DNA of 9,204 nucleotides, from assembly GCA_029863355.1 (NCBI GenBank), contig JAOTVO010000091.1:1-9204 (forward strand), written 5' to 3'. The notes beneath the pieces are model-generated. The model saw nothing but the letters and a program-made list of their open reading frames with translations, had not been told where the DNA came from and ran no database searches. This DNA is from Candidatus Krumholzibacteriia bacterium (GTDB lineage Bacteria > Krumholzibacteriota > Krumholzibacteria > WVZY01 > JAKEHA01). Positions 1 to 8,179 of the stretch are shown here, one piece after another; positions within the stretch are counted from its first letter, which is position 1, and each line of letters opens with the position of its first letter. A program made the position numbers and the translations under genes.

Positions 1-1
1 T

Positions 2-2314
2 GCGATGATGCGCTCCACGTTCGACGCGGGCGAATTCCAGAAGGAACGCGCGGTGGTGATCGACGAGGCGCGCATGTACGACGACCGGCCGGAGTCGTTC
101 ACGTTCTACCGCACGATGGAGCTGGCCTTCACGCGCCACACCTACCGGCGGCCCATCGCGGGTTACGAACCGGTGGTCGAGAAGATCACGCGCGAGCAGC
201 TGCTGGACTTCTACCGGCGCTACTACACGCCGGCGAACGCGGCGCTGGTGGTGGTGGGCGACGTGGAGCCGGAGGCGGCGCTGGCGCGCATCGAAGACGC
301 CTACGGCGCCTGGGAGCCGCGCCCGGTCGGGCCGGGAGAGCCGCCGGTGGAGCCGCCGCAAGAGGACTTCCGCTTCAAGGCCTACACGGGGACGATGGAC
401 CACGGCTACCTGGGCGCGGGCTTCCACGTGCCCAACATCCTCCACGACGACTACCCCGCGCTGGAGATGCTCTCGGAGCTGTTGTCCGCGGGGCGCAGCT
501 CGCGCCTCTACCGCCGCGTGCGCGAGGAGAAGCGGCTCGTCACGTCAGTGAGCGCGGACATGCTCGCCGAACGCTGGCCGGGCATCTTCCTGGTGATGGC
601 GTCGATGCCGCCGGAGAAGTGGGCGCCGGCGCGCGACGCGATCTTCGAGGAAGTGGAGCGTTTCAAGCGCGAGCCCGTGGACGCGACCGAGCTGGAGAAG
701 GCGCGCCGCCAGCTCGAGCGTCATCTCTACCGCGAGATGGAGACGGTGGAGGGGCAGGCCTCGAACATGGGCTACTACCAGCTCCTCGGCGACTACCGCC
801 TCGCCGACCACCACCGCGAAGCCATCGCGGCGGTGACGGCCGAACGGGTGATGAAGGTGGCGCGGCGCTACTTCCACCCGGGCAACGTCTCGCTCGTGTC
901 CTACATGCCCGAACAGGGCGGCGCCACGCCCGACCCCGGCGAGGTCCGCGCGGCCATGACGCGCGTGCTCTCGAGCGAAGGCGGTGTCACCGACATGCGC
1001 TCGCCCGACCCCAACGGCGTCGCCGCACCGGCCGACACGGCGGCCCCGGCCGCCGCGCGCGCGCACGCCGAGGGCGCCGGCGCGGTCGAGCGCTTCGAGC
1101 TCGATAACGGCGTGCGCGTGCTCGTCAAGCGCCGCGCGCACGTGCCCCTGGTGTCGGTGCTCACCGCATTCCAGGGCGGCGGACGCTTCGAGCCGCGGGG
1201 CAAGTCGGGCCTCGCGACGCTGGCGCATCGCGCGCTCGTCAAGGGAACGCGCACCATGACGGCTGACCAGGTCTCCGAGCGCATCGAAGGGCTCGGCGGC
1301 TCCATCGACAGCTTCGCCAACTTCGACAGCGGCGGTCTCTACGTGAGCGTGCTCTCTGAGCACCTCGCGCCGGCGCTCGCCATCTACCGCGAGGTGCTGC
1401 GCGAGCCGGCGTTGGCCGCCGAGCAGGTGGACAAGGAAAAACAGAAACTGCTCGAGGAGCTCTCGCACCGCCGCGACAATCCCATCCACCTGGCCATGGA
1501 CCAGATGTACCGGCGCGTCTTCGGCGAGCATCCCTACGCGTACCCCTTCTTCGGCGAGGCGGCGGAGGCGGCGGGGCTCAGCGGCGAGGATAGCGTGAAC
1601 TGGTACAGGAGCCTGCTCGTACCGGCCAGCGCCGTGGTCGCCGTGGTGGGGGACATCGAGACGGCTCAGGCGCGCGACATCGCCGAGACGCTGCTCGGCG
1701 ACCTCCCCGGCGCGCCCGTGCGCACCCCCGAGTTCCCGGCGCCCGGCGCGCCCGCAGCGCCCGGCGAGCACGTGGTGCGGCGCAAGGAGCTGCGCCAGGC
1801 CATCACGTTCGTCGGCTTCACCGCGCCGCGCATGATGAGCGACGAGTCCGTCGCGCTACAGGTGCTGAACGGCGTGCTCACCGGCTTGGGCGGCCGCCTC
1901 TTCGTCGAGTTGCGCGACAAGCGCTCGCTGGGGTACATGACCGGCTCGGCGTATACGCCCCTCTTCGAGCGCTCGCTCTTTTTCGGCTACGCCAACCCCG
2001 GCGCGGAAGGGATCGACGAGGCCGTGCGCGTGATCCTCGCCGAACTCGAGAAGGTGGCGCGCGCGCCCGTGACCGACGCCGAGCTGGCGCGCGCCAAGGA
2101 GTGGCTCATCGGCTCGCAGGTGATGCAGCTCCAGCGCAACTCCTCGCAAGCCTCCGCCTACGGTACCTACGAGGCCCTCGGCTTCGGCTACGAGGCCGTC
2201 GACCGCATCCCCGAGCGCATCCAGCGCGTGACCCCGGACGACATCATGCGCGTCGCCGCCGAGGTGTTCCACCCCGAGCAGGCGGTCATCGTCAAGCTGC
2301 TGCCGGAAGCGTAA
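2..2314 (+). CDS. Tandem M16 zinc peptidase family protein, 5' end missing
   Basis: This is the C-terminal part of a two-in-one insulinase/pitrilysin-like (M16) protein. The frame is open to the left edge, so the ATG at 5 is probably internal. Residue numbers below count from that ATG. The HxxEH zinc motif is not in the window and should lie upstream. The downstream acidic pair that normally follows it is visible as E14 and E21, with E21 the likely zinc ligand. The first half runs to about residue 300, followed by an Ala/Pro-rich linker at about 305-360. The second half spans about 360-769. Its motif position reads GLATLAHR (402-409) where an active copy has HxxEH, so this half is non-catalytic. 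It keeps the substrate-binding Arg/Tyr pair as R637 and Y644, while the equivalent Tyr in the first half is replaced. That is the usual division of labour in one-chain M16 enzymes. Such proteins are often exported, but any signal peptide is outside the window. Substrate unknown. Confidence 0.9.
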   Translation, partial: AMMRSTFDAGEFQKERAVVIDEARMYDDRPESFTFYRTMELAFTRHTYRRPIAGYEPVVEKITREQLLDFYRRYYTPANAALVVVGDVEPEAALARIEDAYGAWEPRPVGPGEPPVEPPQEDFRFKAYTGTMDHGYLGAGFHVPNILHDDYPALEMLSELLSAGRSSRLYRRVREEKRLVTSVSADMLAERWPGIFLVMASMPPEKWAPARDAIFEEVERFKREPVDATELEKARRQLERHLYREMETVEGQASNMGYYQLLGDYRLADHHREAIAAVTAERVMKVARRYFHPGNVSLVSYMPEQGGATPDPGEVRAAMTRVLSSEGGVTDMRSPDPNGVAAPADTAAPAAARAHAEGAGAVERFELDNGVRVLVKRRAHVPLVSVLTAFQGGGRFEPRGKSGLATLAHRALVKGTRTMTADQVSERIEGLGGSIDSFANFDSGGLYVSVLSEHLAPALAIYREVLREPALAAEQVDKEKQKLLEELSHRRDNPIHLAMDQMYRRVFGEHPYAYPFFGEAAEAAGLSGEDSVNWYRSLLVPASAVVAVVGDIETAQARDIAETLLGDLPGAPVRTPEFPAPGAPAAPGEHVVRRKELRQAITFVGFTAPRMMSDESVALQVLNGVLTGLGGRLFVELRDKRSLGYMTGSAYTPLFERSLFFGYANPGAEGIDEAVRVILAELEKVARAPVTDAELARAKEWLIGSQVMQLQRNSSQASAYGTYEALGFGYEAVDRIPERIQRVTPDDIMRVAAEVFHPEQAVIVKLLPEA

Positions 2315-2321
2315 ACCCGCA

Positions 2322-2344
2322 GCGCTTCACCGCGCGTGAGGCGC
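2322..2344. terminator. Hairpin in the convergent gap, candidate terminator
   Basis: The arms GCGCTTCAC (2322-2330) and GTGAGGCGC (2336-2344) form a nine-pair stem with one T-G wobble around the five-base loop CGCGC. It lies between the stop codons of the M16 gene (2312-2314) and cdaA (2348-2350), where both transcripts should end. On plus-strand RNA the central pair is a U-G wobble; on minus-strand RNA it becomes a C-A mismatch, so the plus direction folds slightly better. No T-rich tract follows on either side, so it is not a canonical intrinsic terminator. Confidence 0.45.
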
Positions 2345-2347
2345 AGC

Positions 2348-3139
2348 CTAGCCGGCGGCCGCCTGGGTAGAGGCGTGCTTCTCCTCGGCCACGGCGCCGA
2401 AGGCGTTCAACAGGTCGCTGCGCAGGGTGTTGATGTCGAGCTTGCGGTGGAGCTTGCCGGCCTCGGCGTAGCCGATGGTGCCGGTCTCCTCGGAGACCAC
2501 GATCACGATGGCGTCGGTCTCCTCGGAGAGGCCGAGCGCGGCGCGGTGGCGCGTGCCCAGGGCCTGGGAGACGCGGTGGTCCTGGGTGAGGGGGAGAATG
2601 CAGCCGGCGGCGACGACGCGGTCGTTCTGGAGGATCACGGCGCCGTCGTGTAGGGGGCTGGGCGGGGTGAAGATGGTGCCGAGCAGCTCGGCGCTCACGC
2701 GGGCGTCCACGGGCGTGCCGGTGTCGACGTACTGGCGCAGACCCATGTCCTTCTCCAACACGATGAGGGCGCCGATGCGCTTGTCGGCCAGCTGCTGCAC
2801 GGCGCGCACCACCTCGGGGATGACGCCACTCTCGGGCATGCGCACGAAGCGGCCGATGAAGCGGTTCTGTCCCAGCAGGGCGAGGGCGCGGCGCAGCTCG
2901 GGCTGGAAGATGATGACGAACGCGATCACCCACACGGTGCGCAGGCTGGACACGATCCAGTTCAGCGCGATGAGGTTCAGCCACTGCGCCACCACGGAGA
3001 GCACGAAGAGCACGATGAGCCCGAAGAACATGGACGCGGCGCGCGTGCCGCGCATGAGCGAGAAGACGCGATAGAGCAGGAACGCGACGATCGCGATGTC
3101 GACGACGTCTACGACGAGTTCGAAAGAGAGTTCGTTCAT
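2348..3139 (-). CDS. cdaA: Diadenylate cyclase CdaA (membrane-bound c-di-AMP synthase)
   Basis: The 263-residue protein condenses two ATP molecules into the second messenger c-di-AMP. The N-terminus has three predicted membrane segments (about 11-28, 36-53 and 58-79) ending in the family motif FQPELRRAL (78-86). The cytoplasmic DAC domain follows, with GALIVLEK at 123-130, the DGA motif in PLHDGAVI (162-169) and the RHR motif in GTRHRAALG (195-203), the two signatures of active diadenylate cyclases. Length and architecture match the CdaA/DacA class rather than DisA. The ATG is only three bases after the folP stop and has no evident Shine-Dalgarno, so translation is probably coupled to folP. 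It is the last gene of the run. In Firmicutes cdaA is followed by cdaR and glmM; here a convergent peptidase gene follows instead. c-di-AMP usually controls potassium and osmotic balance and the cell wall; its role in this organism is not shown. Confidence 0.95.
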   Translation of the reverse strand: MNELSFELVVDVVDIAIVAFLLYRVFSLMRGTRAASMFFGLIVLFVLSVVAQWLNLIALNWIVSSLRTVWVIAFVIIFQPELRRALALLGQNRFIGRFVRMPESGVIPEVVRAVQQLADKRIGALIVLEKDMGLRQYVDTGTPVDARVSAELLGTIFTPPSPLHDGAVILQNDRVVAAGCILPLTQDHRVSQALGTRHRAALGLSEETDAIVIVVSEETGTIGYAEAGKLHRKLDINTLRSDLLNAFGAVAEEKHASTQAAAG

Positions 3140-3142
3140 GCG

Positions 3143-4054
3143 CTACCGGTCATCGCGGAAGGGGTCGGGGTCGGCGATGGCGTCGAGCACGCGCAGAGCG
3201 GAGACAGTCTCGCGCACGTCGTGCGCGCGCACGATATCGACGCCCGCGTGGTGGCACCACGCCGCCGCGGCCAGGCTCCCGGCCAGGCGCTCGCCGGCGT
3301 CGGCGTCGAGGATCTTGCCGAGGAATGACTTGCGCGAGGCCCCCACCAGCACCGGATACCCCAGCACGCGCAGCGCGTCAACGTTTTTCAGGAGGTCCAG
3401 GTTGTCGGCGAGCCGCTTGCCGAAGCCGATGCCGGGGTCGAGGACGATGCGCTCGCGCCCGATTCCGGCTTCGCGCAGCGCCCCGGCCCGCGTGCGCAAG
3501 AACGCCGTTACCTCGCCCACGACGTCCTGATAGAAGGGTGTCACCTGCATGGTGCGCGGCTCGCCCCGCATGTGCATGAGGACGACGGGCACGTCTTCGT
3601 GCCGACTGAGCAGCGCCACCATGTCCGGATCTGCGCCGGCGGTGACGTCGTTCACCATGGTACAGCCCGCGGCCAGCGCCGCCTCGGCCACCGCGGCCTT
3701 GCGCGTATCGATGGAAAGCGGCACGGCGATGGGCGCGCGCCCGGCGTCGCCGGTGCAGAGCGCCTCGATCACGGGAAGGATGCGGTCGATCTCCTCCTGC
3801 GCGGACACGGGGAGCGCGCCCGGCCGCGTGGACTCGCCGCCGACGTCGATCAGGTCGGCCCCCTCGGCAGCCATCTCGTGCGCGCGGCGCACCGCGGCGT
3901 CGCGGCCGAGGTGCCGGCCGCCGTCGGAGAAGGAGTCGGGCGTGACGTTGAGCACGCCCATCACCAGGGGCGCGCGCCGGAAGGCGACCCAGCACCTGCC
4001 GCAGCGCAGCCCCGCCGGCGCGTCGCCGGCCGGTTGCGGGGAGGGATGATTCAT
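3143..4054 (-). CDS. folP: Dihydropteroate synthase
   Basis: The enzyme joins p-aminobenzoate to dihydropterin pyrophosphate in folate synthesis and is the sulfonamide target. The 303-residue TIM-barrel protein shows all family motifs: NVTPDSFSDGG (36-46), GGESTRPG (72-79), SIDTRK (114-119), N135 in the NDV motif, MHMRGEPRTMQ (160-170), DPGIGFGK (206-213), GASRKSFLG (238-246) and RAHDVRET (276-283). I chose the ATG at 4054 because it lies 19 bases after the ftsH stop and gives a 32-residue lead before MGVLN, close to known FolP proteins. The frame stays open further upstream, but those residues only shadow ftsH. The gap before the ATG is G/C-rich with no clear ribosome binding site. The ftsH-folP order is also found in E. 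coli. Confidence 0.96.
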   Translation of the reverse strand: MNHPSPQPAGDAPAGLRCGRCWVAFRRAPLVMGVLNVTPDSFSDGGRHLGRDAAVRRAHEMAAEGADLIDVGGESTRPGALPVSAQEEIDRILPVIEALCTGDAGRAPIAVPLSIDTRKAAVAEAALAAGCTMVNDVTAGADPDMVALLSRHEDVPVVLMHMRGEPRTMQVTPFYQDVVGEVTAFLRTRAGALREAGIGRERIVLDPGIGFGKRLADNLDLLKNVDALRVLGYPVLVGASRKSFLGKILDADAGERLAGSLAAAAWCHHAGVDIVRAHDVRETVSALRVLDAIADPDPFRDDR

Positions 4055-4073
4055 GGGAGTGCGCCGCGCCGCC

Positions 4074-6116
4074 TCAGGCGCTGGTTCCGGGGTCGGGCAG
4101 CGGCGGAATTCCCGGGATGTCGGGACGCGCCGCCTTGCGTTCGGCCTGCTCTTCTCCCGCGCTGCGCTCGGGGCGCGCTTCGCCGGCGCTCGCGGGGGGC
4201 ACCGGTTTGAGCGTGCCGCCTTCGAGCAGCACCTTGATCTCGTCGGCGTCGAGCGTCTCGCGCTCGAGCAGTGAATTGGCCACAGCGTGCAGGACCTCGA
4301 TACGCTGCTCGAGGACCTTCTTGGCGCGATCGTAGCAGTCGTCCACGATGCGGCGCACCTCGGCGTCGATCTCCTGCGCCGTCTTCTCACTGTAGTCAAT
4401 GTGCTGCACGATGTCGCGTCCGAGGAAGATGTGCTCTTCGCGCTCGCCGAAGGCGATCGGCCCCAGGCTGCCCATGCCCCACTGCGTCACCATTTTGCGC
4501 GCGAGCTTCGACACCATCTGGATGTCGGCGTGCGCCCCGCTGCCCATGCGCTGCAGCACCAGCTCTTCGGCCACGCGCCCGCCCAGCGCCTGCGTGATGG
4601 TGTCGATGCACCAGTCGCGCGAGTACTCGGTGCGGTCGTCCTCGGGGAGGAAGAAGGTGAGCCCGCCGGCCAATCCGCGTGGGATGATCGTCACCTTGTG
4701 CACGGGGTCGGAATGCTCGAGCGCGGATCCCACCACGGCGTGGCCCGCCTCGTGGTAGGCGGTGAGCCGCTTGGTCTCCTCCTTGACCACGCGGCTGCGG
4801 CGCTCCGGGCCGAGGAAGATCTTGTCCTTGGCGTCCTCCATGATCTCCATGGTGACCTTCTGGAGGTCGAATCGCGCGGCCAGGAGCGCAGCCTCGTTGA
4901 CGAGGTTGGCCAGGTCGGCGCCGCTCATGCCCGGCGTGGCGCGCGCCAGCACGCTGAGGTCGACGTCGTCGGCCAGGGGGATCTTGCGCGTGTGCACCTT
5001 GAGGACGCCCTCGCGGCCTCGGACGTCGGGGAGGTCCACGACGATGCGGCGGTCGAAGCGGCCGGGGCGCATCAGCGCGGGGTCGAGGACGTCGGGCCGG
5101 TTGGTGGCGGCGATGAGGATCACGCCGTCGTTGGATTCGAAGCCGTCCATCTCGACTAGCAGCTGGTTGAGCGTCTGCTCGCGCTCGTCGTGACCGCCGC
5201 CCAGGCCAGCGCCGCGGTGGCGGCCCACGGCGTCGATCTCGTCGATGAACAGGATGCACGGCGCGTGCTTCTTGCCCTGCTCGAAGAGGTCGCGCACGCG
5301 CGAGGCCCCCACGCCCACGAACATCTCCACGAAGTCCGATCCGCTCATCGAGAAGAAGGGCACGTTGGCCTCACCGGCCACCGCGCGGGCCAGGAGCGTC
5401 TTGCCCGTTCCCGGCGGGCCCAGGAGGATCGCGCCCTTGGGAATGCGCCCGCCCAGGCGCTGGAAGCGCTTGGGATCGCGCAGGAACTCGATGATCTCCT
5501 GCAGCTCCTCCTTGGCCTCGTCGCAGCCGGCGACGTCGTTGAAGTTCACGCGCGGCTTGTCGCCGCCAAACATGCGCGCGCGGCTCTTGCCGAAGCTGAA
5601 GGCGCGGTTTCCGCCCGCCTGCATCTGGCGCATGATGAGCAGCCACAAGCCGACGATGAGCAGCAGCGGGAGGCCCGAGGTGAGCAGCTTGACCCACAGG
5701 CTGCCGCCGGGGATCTGGCCCTCGACGATCGCGTTCTGGTTCTTCTCCAGGATGCGCTGTGGGAGGTCCTTGTCCTCCGCGGGCAGCACCAGCGAGAAAT
5801 CCTCCACCCGGATCTCCCGCGTGCCGGCGCGATCGCCCGTCGCGGGGAGCGCGATGAGCGTGGGGTCGGCCAGAGCCCCTTGCACTTCCAGGCCCTTGAA
5901 GGTGATGCGCTTGATGTTGCCCTGGTCGACCTGGGTGAGGAACTCCGAATAGGAGATGCGGTACTCGGGGGTCTTGCCCATCTCGAACATCTGGAACGCG
6001 ATGAGCAGGACGAGGACGAGGATGACCCAGAACACCATCGCCCGCAGCGGCCGCCCGGGCCGCGGGATGGGGCTGCGGGGCTCCTGGTTGCGTCGGTTGG
6101 GATCGCGCTCTGCCAT
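4074..6116 (-). CDS. ftsH: ATP-dependent zinc metalloprotease FtsH
   Basis: This is the membrane-anchored hexameric AAA+ protease that extracts and degrades misfolded membrane proteins and selected cytosolic regulators. The 680-residue protein has, in order: a basic, proline-rich cytoplasmic tail (1-25), longer than in E. coli; a first membrane segment (about 27-44); an extracytoplasmic domain (about 45-143); a second membrane segment (about 144-165); the AAA domain with Walker A GPPGTGKT (233-240), pore loop MFVG (265-268), Walker B ILFIDEID (288-295) and the second region of homology with arginine fingers R350 and R353; and the peptidase domain with zinc motif HEAGH (455-459) and third ligand Asp, probably D531. 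The tail after about 640 is rich in Pro, Glu and Arg and looks disordered. All catalytic residues are present. The start lies 30 bases after the hpt stop; a weak GGCGG precedes it. tilS-hpt-ftsH is also the B. subtilis order. Confidence 0.98.
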   Translation of the reverse strand: MAERDPNRRNQEPRSPIPRPGRPLRAMVFWVILVLVLLIAFQMFEMGKTPEYRISYSEFLTQVDQGNIKRITFKGLEVQGALADPTLIALPATGDRAGTREIRVEDFSLVLPAEDKDLPQRILEKNQNAIVEGQIPGGSLWVKLLTSGLPLLLIVGLWLLIMRQMQAGGNRAFSFGKSRARMFGGDKPRVNFNDVAGCDEAKEELQEIIEFLRDPKRFQRLGGRIPKGAILLGPPGTGKTLLARAVAGEANVPFFSMSGSDFVEMFVGVGASRVRDLFEQGKKHAPCILFIDEIDAVGRHRGAGLGGGHDEREQTLNQLLVEMDGFESNDGVILIAATNRPDVLDPALMRPGRFDRRIVVDLPDVRGREGVLKVHTRKIPLADDVDLSVLARATPGMSGADLANLVNEAALLAARFDLQKVTMEIMEDAKDKIFLGPERRSRVVKEETKRLTAYHEAGHAVVGSALEHSDPVHKVTIIPRGLAGGLTFFLPEDDRTEYSRDWCIDTITQALGGRVAEELVLQRMGSGAHADIQMVSKLARKMVTQWGMGSLGPIAFGEREEHIFLGRDIVQHIDYSEKTAQEIDAEVRRIVDDCYDRAKKVLEQRIEVLHAVANSLLERETLDADEIKVLLEGGTLKPVPPASAGEARPERSAGEEQAERKAARPDIPGIPPLPDPGTSA

Positions 6117-6146
6117 AAATACCGCCAGGAGGCGAAGTTGCGGCCT

Positions 6147-6698
6147 CTACCCGCCGTCGGCGAAGGTCAGCTCGGCGACGTGGGGCAGGTGCCGGTAGCT
6201 CTCATTGTAGTCGAGTCCGTAGCCCACCACGAAGACGTCCGGGATGACGCTCCCCACGTAGCGGATCGGCACCGCCGCCTGGTCGGGCAGGTCCTTGCGC
6301 AGGAGCGCGCAGACCTCCAGGCTCTTGGGATTGCGTAACTTCAACACGTTCACAATATAAGCCAGAGTCGTGCCAGTGTCCACGACGTCTTCCACGATGA
6401 GAACGTCCCGGCCCTCGATGTCGCAGCCGAGGTCCTCCAGGATGCGGACGGACCCGCTCGAGCGCGTCCCCTCCTCGTAGCTGGACACGCCCATGAACTC
6501 GATGTGGTGCGGGATCGTGATCTGCCGTATCAGGTCGGCCAGGAACACGACGCCGCCCTTGAGGAGATTGACCAGGATCGGGAGCCGGCCCTCGTAGTCG
6601 AGCGAGATCCGCCGGCCCAGCTCGGCGACGATCTCCGCGATCTCGCTCCGCGTGAGGATCACCGATCCCGGCGCCGCCACTTGCGTCTGCTGCTCCAT
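6147..6698 (-). CDS. hpt: Hypoxanthine phosphoribosyltransferase
   Basis: The enzyme salvages hypoxanthine, and often guanine, to IMP or GMP using PRPP. The 183-residue length is typical. Visible motifs are the LLKGG loop (45-49), the flexible SSY...SSG loop (72-82), the PRPP-binding loop VLIVEDVVDTGTTL (99-112) and the C-terminal VVGYGLDYNESYRHLP (157-172), which contributes to purine and PRPP binding. The ATG at 6698 is supported by an excellent Shine-Dalgarno (GGAGG, 6707-6703) four bases upstream. The frame stays open upstream of this ATG, but those residues shadow tilS. The codons around 6335-6362 are unusually A/T-rich for this genome (TAT ATT, TTG, TTA, AAT) and overlap a promoter-like element that may serve ftsH. 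Confidence 0.96.
   Translation of the reverse strand: MEQQTQVAAPGSVILTRSEIAEIVAELGRRISLDYEGRLPILVNLLKGGVVFLADLIRQITIPHHIEFMGVSSYEEGTRSSGSVRILEDLGCDIEGRDVLIVEDVVDTGTTLAYIVNVLKLRNPKSLEVCALLRKDLPDQAAVPIRYVGSVIPDVFVVGYGLDYNESYRHLPHVAELTFADGG
6354..6382 (-). promoter_or_regulatory. Candidate internal promoter within hpt, facing ftsH
   Basis: On the minus strand TGGACA (6382-6377) and TATATT (6359-6354) lie exactly 17 bases apart, each matching five of six positions of the sigma70 consensus. Transcription would start near 6347, giving ftsH a leader of about 230 bases inside hpt. The TATATT comes from Tyr and Ile codons written TAT ATT where this genome would normally use TAC ATC. The TGGACA part is largely dictated by the conserved Val-Asp-Thr of the PRPP loop, so only the -10 suggests selection. 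Function is inferred. Confidence 0.4.
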
Positions 6699-6702
6699 AC
6701 CA

Positions 6703-6707
6703 CCTCC
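6703..6707 (-). promoter_or_regulatory. Shine-Dalgarno of hpt
   Basis: The minus strand reads GGAGG followed by TGGT and the ATG of hpt. This is the clearest ribosome binding site in the minus-strand run. It fixes the hpt start and rules out the longer reading that would overlap tilS. Confidence 0.85.
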
Positions 6708-6715
6708 GCAGGGTT

Positions 6716-8152
6716 CTATTCTGGGCCTTGTGCCGCTTCGACGCGCACGCGCAGGACGCGCCGGCAGCCTTCGTCCACGCGGCCGGACTCGCTGGTGGCG
6801 ACGCCGACCAGCCAGAGGATCTCGCGGGCGTCTTCGACGACGAGGGCGCCCTCGCGGCGCCGGAGCGGGACCTTGCGGTCGACGAGGATGTCGCTGAGCT
6901 TCTTGTGACCGCGCATGCCGAAGGACCGCATGCGATCGCCTCTGATCCGGGTGCGGACGCGCAGCGGGGGCGCGAGCCGCTCCGCCGCGAAGTATGCCAC
7001 GCCGCCCGGGAAGGCGCCACCGCTTTCGCCCGAGCGCCAATCGAGCGCCGCCAGCGCGGCGCGCTCGAGCACCTCGACGGTGAAGCGCGCCCCGTGCGCC
7101 CGCGTCACGCCCGGCACGGCCAGCGCGACGGCGCCGGCCGGCCTCTCCTGCGCCGGCCACGCCGCCGCGCCGGCGGGACGAAACACGAGCGTGTCGTGTT
7201 CACGGCGGACAGAGCCGCTGGGCACGCCGACCACGCGACCCGAGCGCGCGCCCGGCGCGCTGAGCGCGATCAGGCGCTCGAGCACGCCGCGGGAGGCGTG
7301 CGCGCCACCGCGCTCGGCGATGAGGTCGGCGAAGAGCACGTAGCGCGCGACGTCGTCGAGCGGTGCAATCGCCCGCGCGTCGAGAATCCATCCCTCGGCG
7401 CCCTCGCGCGCGAGCGCTCGCGGCACGAACGCGGCGATGGTACGGCGATGGACGTCGAGCGCGCGCGCCGCCTGTTCCTGCAGGCGCAAGAGCGCCTCCT
7501 CCGCGCCCGGCGCCGCGGCGCGCAGCGCCGGCAGCACGTCGTGGCGGATGCGGTTGCGCGCGAAGCGGCGATCCACGTTCGAGGGGTCGTCGGCGTAGGC
7601 GAGCGCGCGCGCCGCGCAGTATGCGCGCGTCTGCGCGTGCGTCACTGCCAACAATGGGCGCACGATGGCCCCGCGCCGTGCGGGAATGCCGGCCAGGCCG
7701 CGGACGCCGGCGCCGCGCAGCATGCGCATGAGCACCGTCTCCACTTGGTCGTCGCGCGTGTGTCCCGTAGCGATGAAGTCCGCCCCCTCGCCGCCGGCCG
7801 CCTCCTCGAGGAACGCGTAGCGGAGGTGACGGCCAGCTACCTCCAGCGTCTCGCGGCGCGCGCGCGCGCGCGCGCGCACGTCACCAGCGGCGGCCCGAAA
7901 GGGAAATCCCAGCGAGCGCGCGAGCTCGCCCACGCGCTCGGCGTCGCGGGCGCTCCCGTCGCGCAGCCGGTGGTCGAAGTGCGCCACGGTCAGGCGCAGA
8001 CGCCACTCCGGGGCCAGGGCGTGGAGCGCGCCCAGGAGGGCCGTCGAGTCGGCCCCGCCCGAGACGGCGACCACCCCGCCGCCGCCCACCGGCACCAGGC
8101 CGGACGCGCGCACCGCGTCCTCGATAGCCGTGAGCACCGTCGCATCGGTCAT
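6716..8152 (-). CDS. tilS: tRNA(Ile)-lysidine synthase TilS
   Basis: TilS uses ATP and lysine to convert C34 of the CAU anticodon in tRNA-Ile2 to lysidine, so that it reads AUA and is charged with isoleucine. The 478-residue protein has the N-terminal PP-loop motif SGGADS (31-36), HFDHRLRDGS (58-67), GHTRDD (130-135) followed by VETVLMRMLRG, and a DDPSN ... RNRIRHDVLP segment typical of the family. The C-terminal TilS domain begins near LRVRTRIRGDRM and includes GHKKLSDILVDRKVP. This makes it the long, E. coli-like form. I chose the ATG at 8152; the frame continues to 8212, but that would run through the tRNA gene. No Shine-Dalgarno is evident. An extended -10 sequence (TGCTACACT) sits seven bases before the ATG, so the mRNA may be leaderless or processed from the tRNA transcript. 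Residues 93-99 (RARARAR) are encoded by an uninterrupted GC dinucleotide tract. Confidence 0.95.
   Translation of the reverse strand: MTDATVLTAIEDAVRASGLVPVGGGGVVAVSGGADSTALLGALHALAPEWRLRLTVAHFDHRLRDGSARDAERVGELARSLGFPFRAAAGDVRARARARRETLEVAGRHLRYAFLEEAAGGEGADFIATGHTRDDQVETVLMRMLRGAGVRGLAGIPARRGAIVRPLLAVTHAQTRAYCAARALAYADDPSNVDRRFARNRIRHDVLPALRAAAPGAEEALLRLQEQAARALDVHRRTIAAFVPRALAREGAEGWILDARAIAPLDDVARYVLFADLIAERGGAHASRGVLERLIALSAPGARSGRVVGVPSGSVRREHDTLVFRPAGAAAWPAQERPAGAVALAVPGVTRAHGARFTVEVLERAALAALDWRSGESGGAFPGGVAYFAAERLAPPLRVRTRIRGDRMRSFGMRGHKKLSDILVDRKVPLRRREGALVVEDAREILWLVGVATSESGRVDEGCRRVLRVRVEAAQGPE
7856..7877. repeat. (GC)11 dinucleotide tract inside tilS
   Basis: Twenty-two bases of perfectly alternating G and C lie within tilS and encode alternating Arg and Ala (about residues 93-99). 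Such tracts can slip by two bases and can adopt Z-DNA. A two-base slip here would frameshift tilS, which is normally essential. The tract falls between the PP-loop and the downstream core motifs, in a segment that varies between TilS proteins. Confidence 0.9.
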
Positions 8153-8158
8153 GCCCCG

Positions 8159-8167
8159 AGTGTAGCA
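8159..8167 (-). promoter_or_regulatory. Candidate extended -10 for a leaderless tilS transcript
   Basis: The minus strand reads TGCTACACT, an extended -10 (TGn plus TACACT, four of six matches to TATAAT). Its end lies seven bases before the A of the tilS ATG, the usual distance to a transcription start. No convincing -35 is present upstream, where the 3' half of the tRNA lies. The sequence alone cannot separate this from chance. Confidence 0.25.
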
Positions 8168-8179
8168 CGGAGGGAAGTG

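Noticed and set aside
545..1771. Long minus-strand open frame inside the M16 gene
   Set aside because: It is His/Arg/Val-rich with no family resemblance and lies opposite a well-supported coding frame.
4055..4399. N-terminal extension of FolP
   Set aside because: The Arg/Ser-rich extension is the out-of-frame reading of the ftsH 3' end and has no FolP homology.
5190..6338. Plus-strand open frame opposite ftsH and hpt
   Set aside because: It spans two unrelated, well-supported minus-strand genes and the gap between them, and its composition is typical of a GC-driven shadow.
6699..7160. N-terminal extension of Hpt
   Set aside because: The extension is an Arg/Ala-rich out-of-frame reading of tilS, and a strong Shine-Dalgarno marks the start at 6698.
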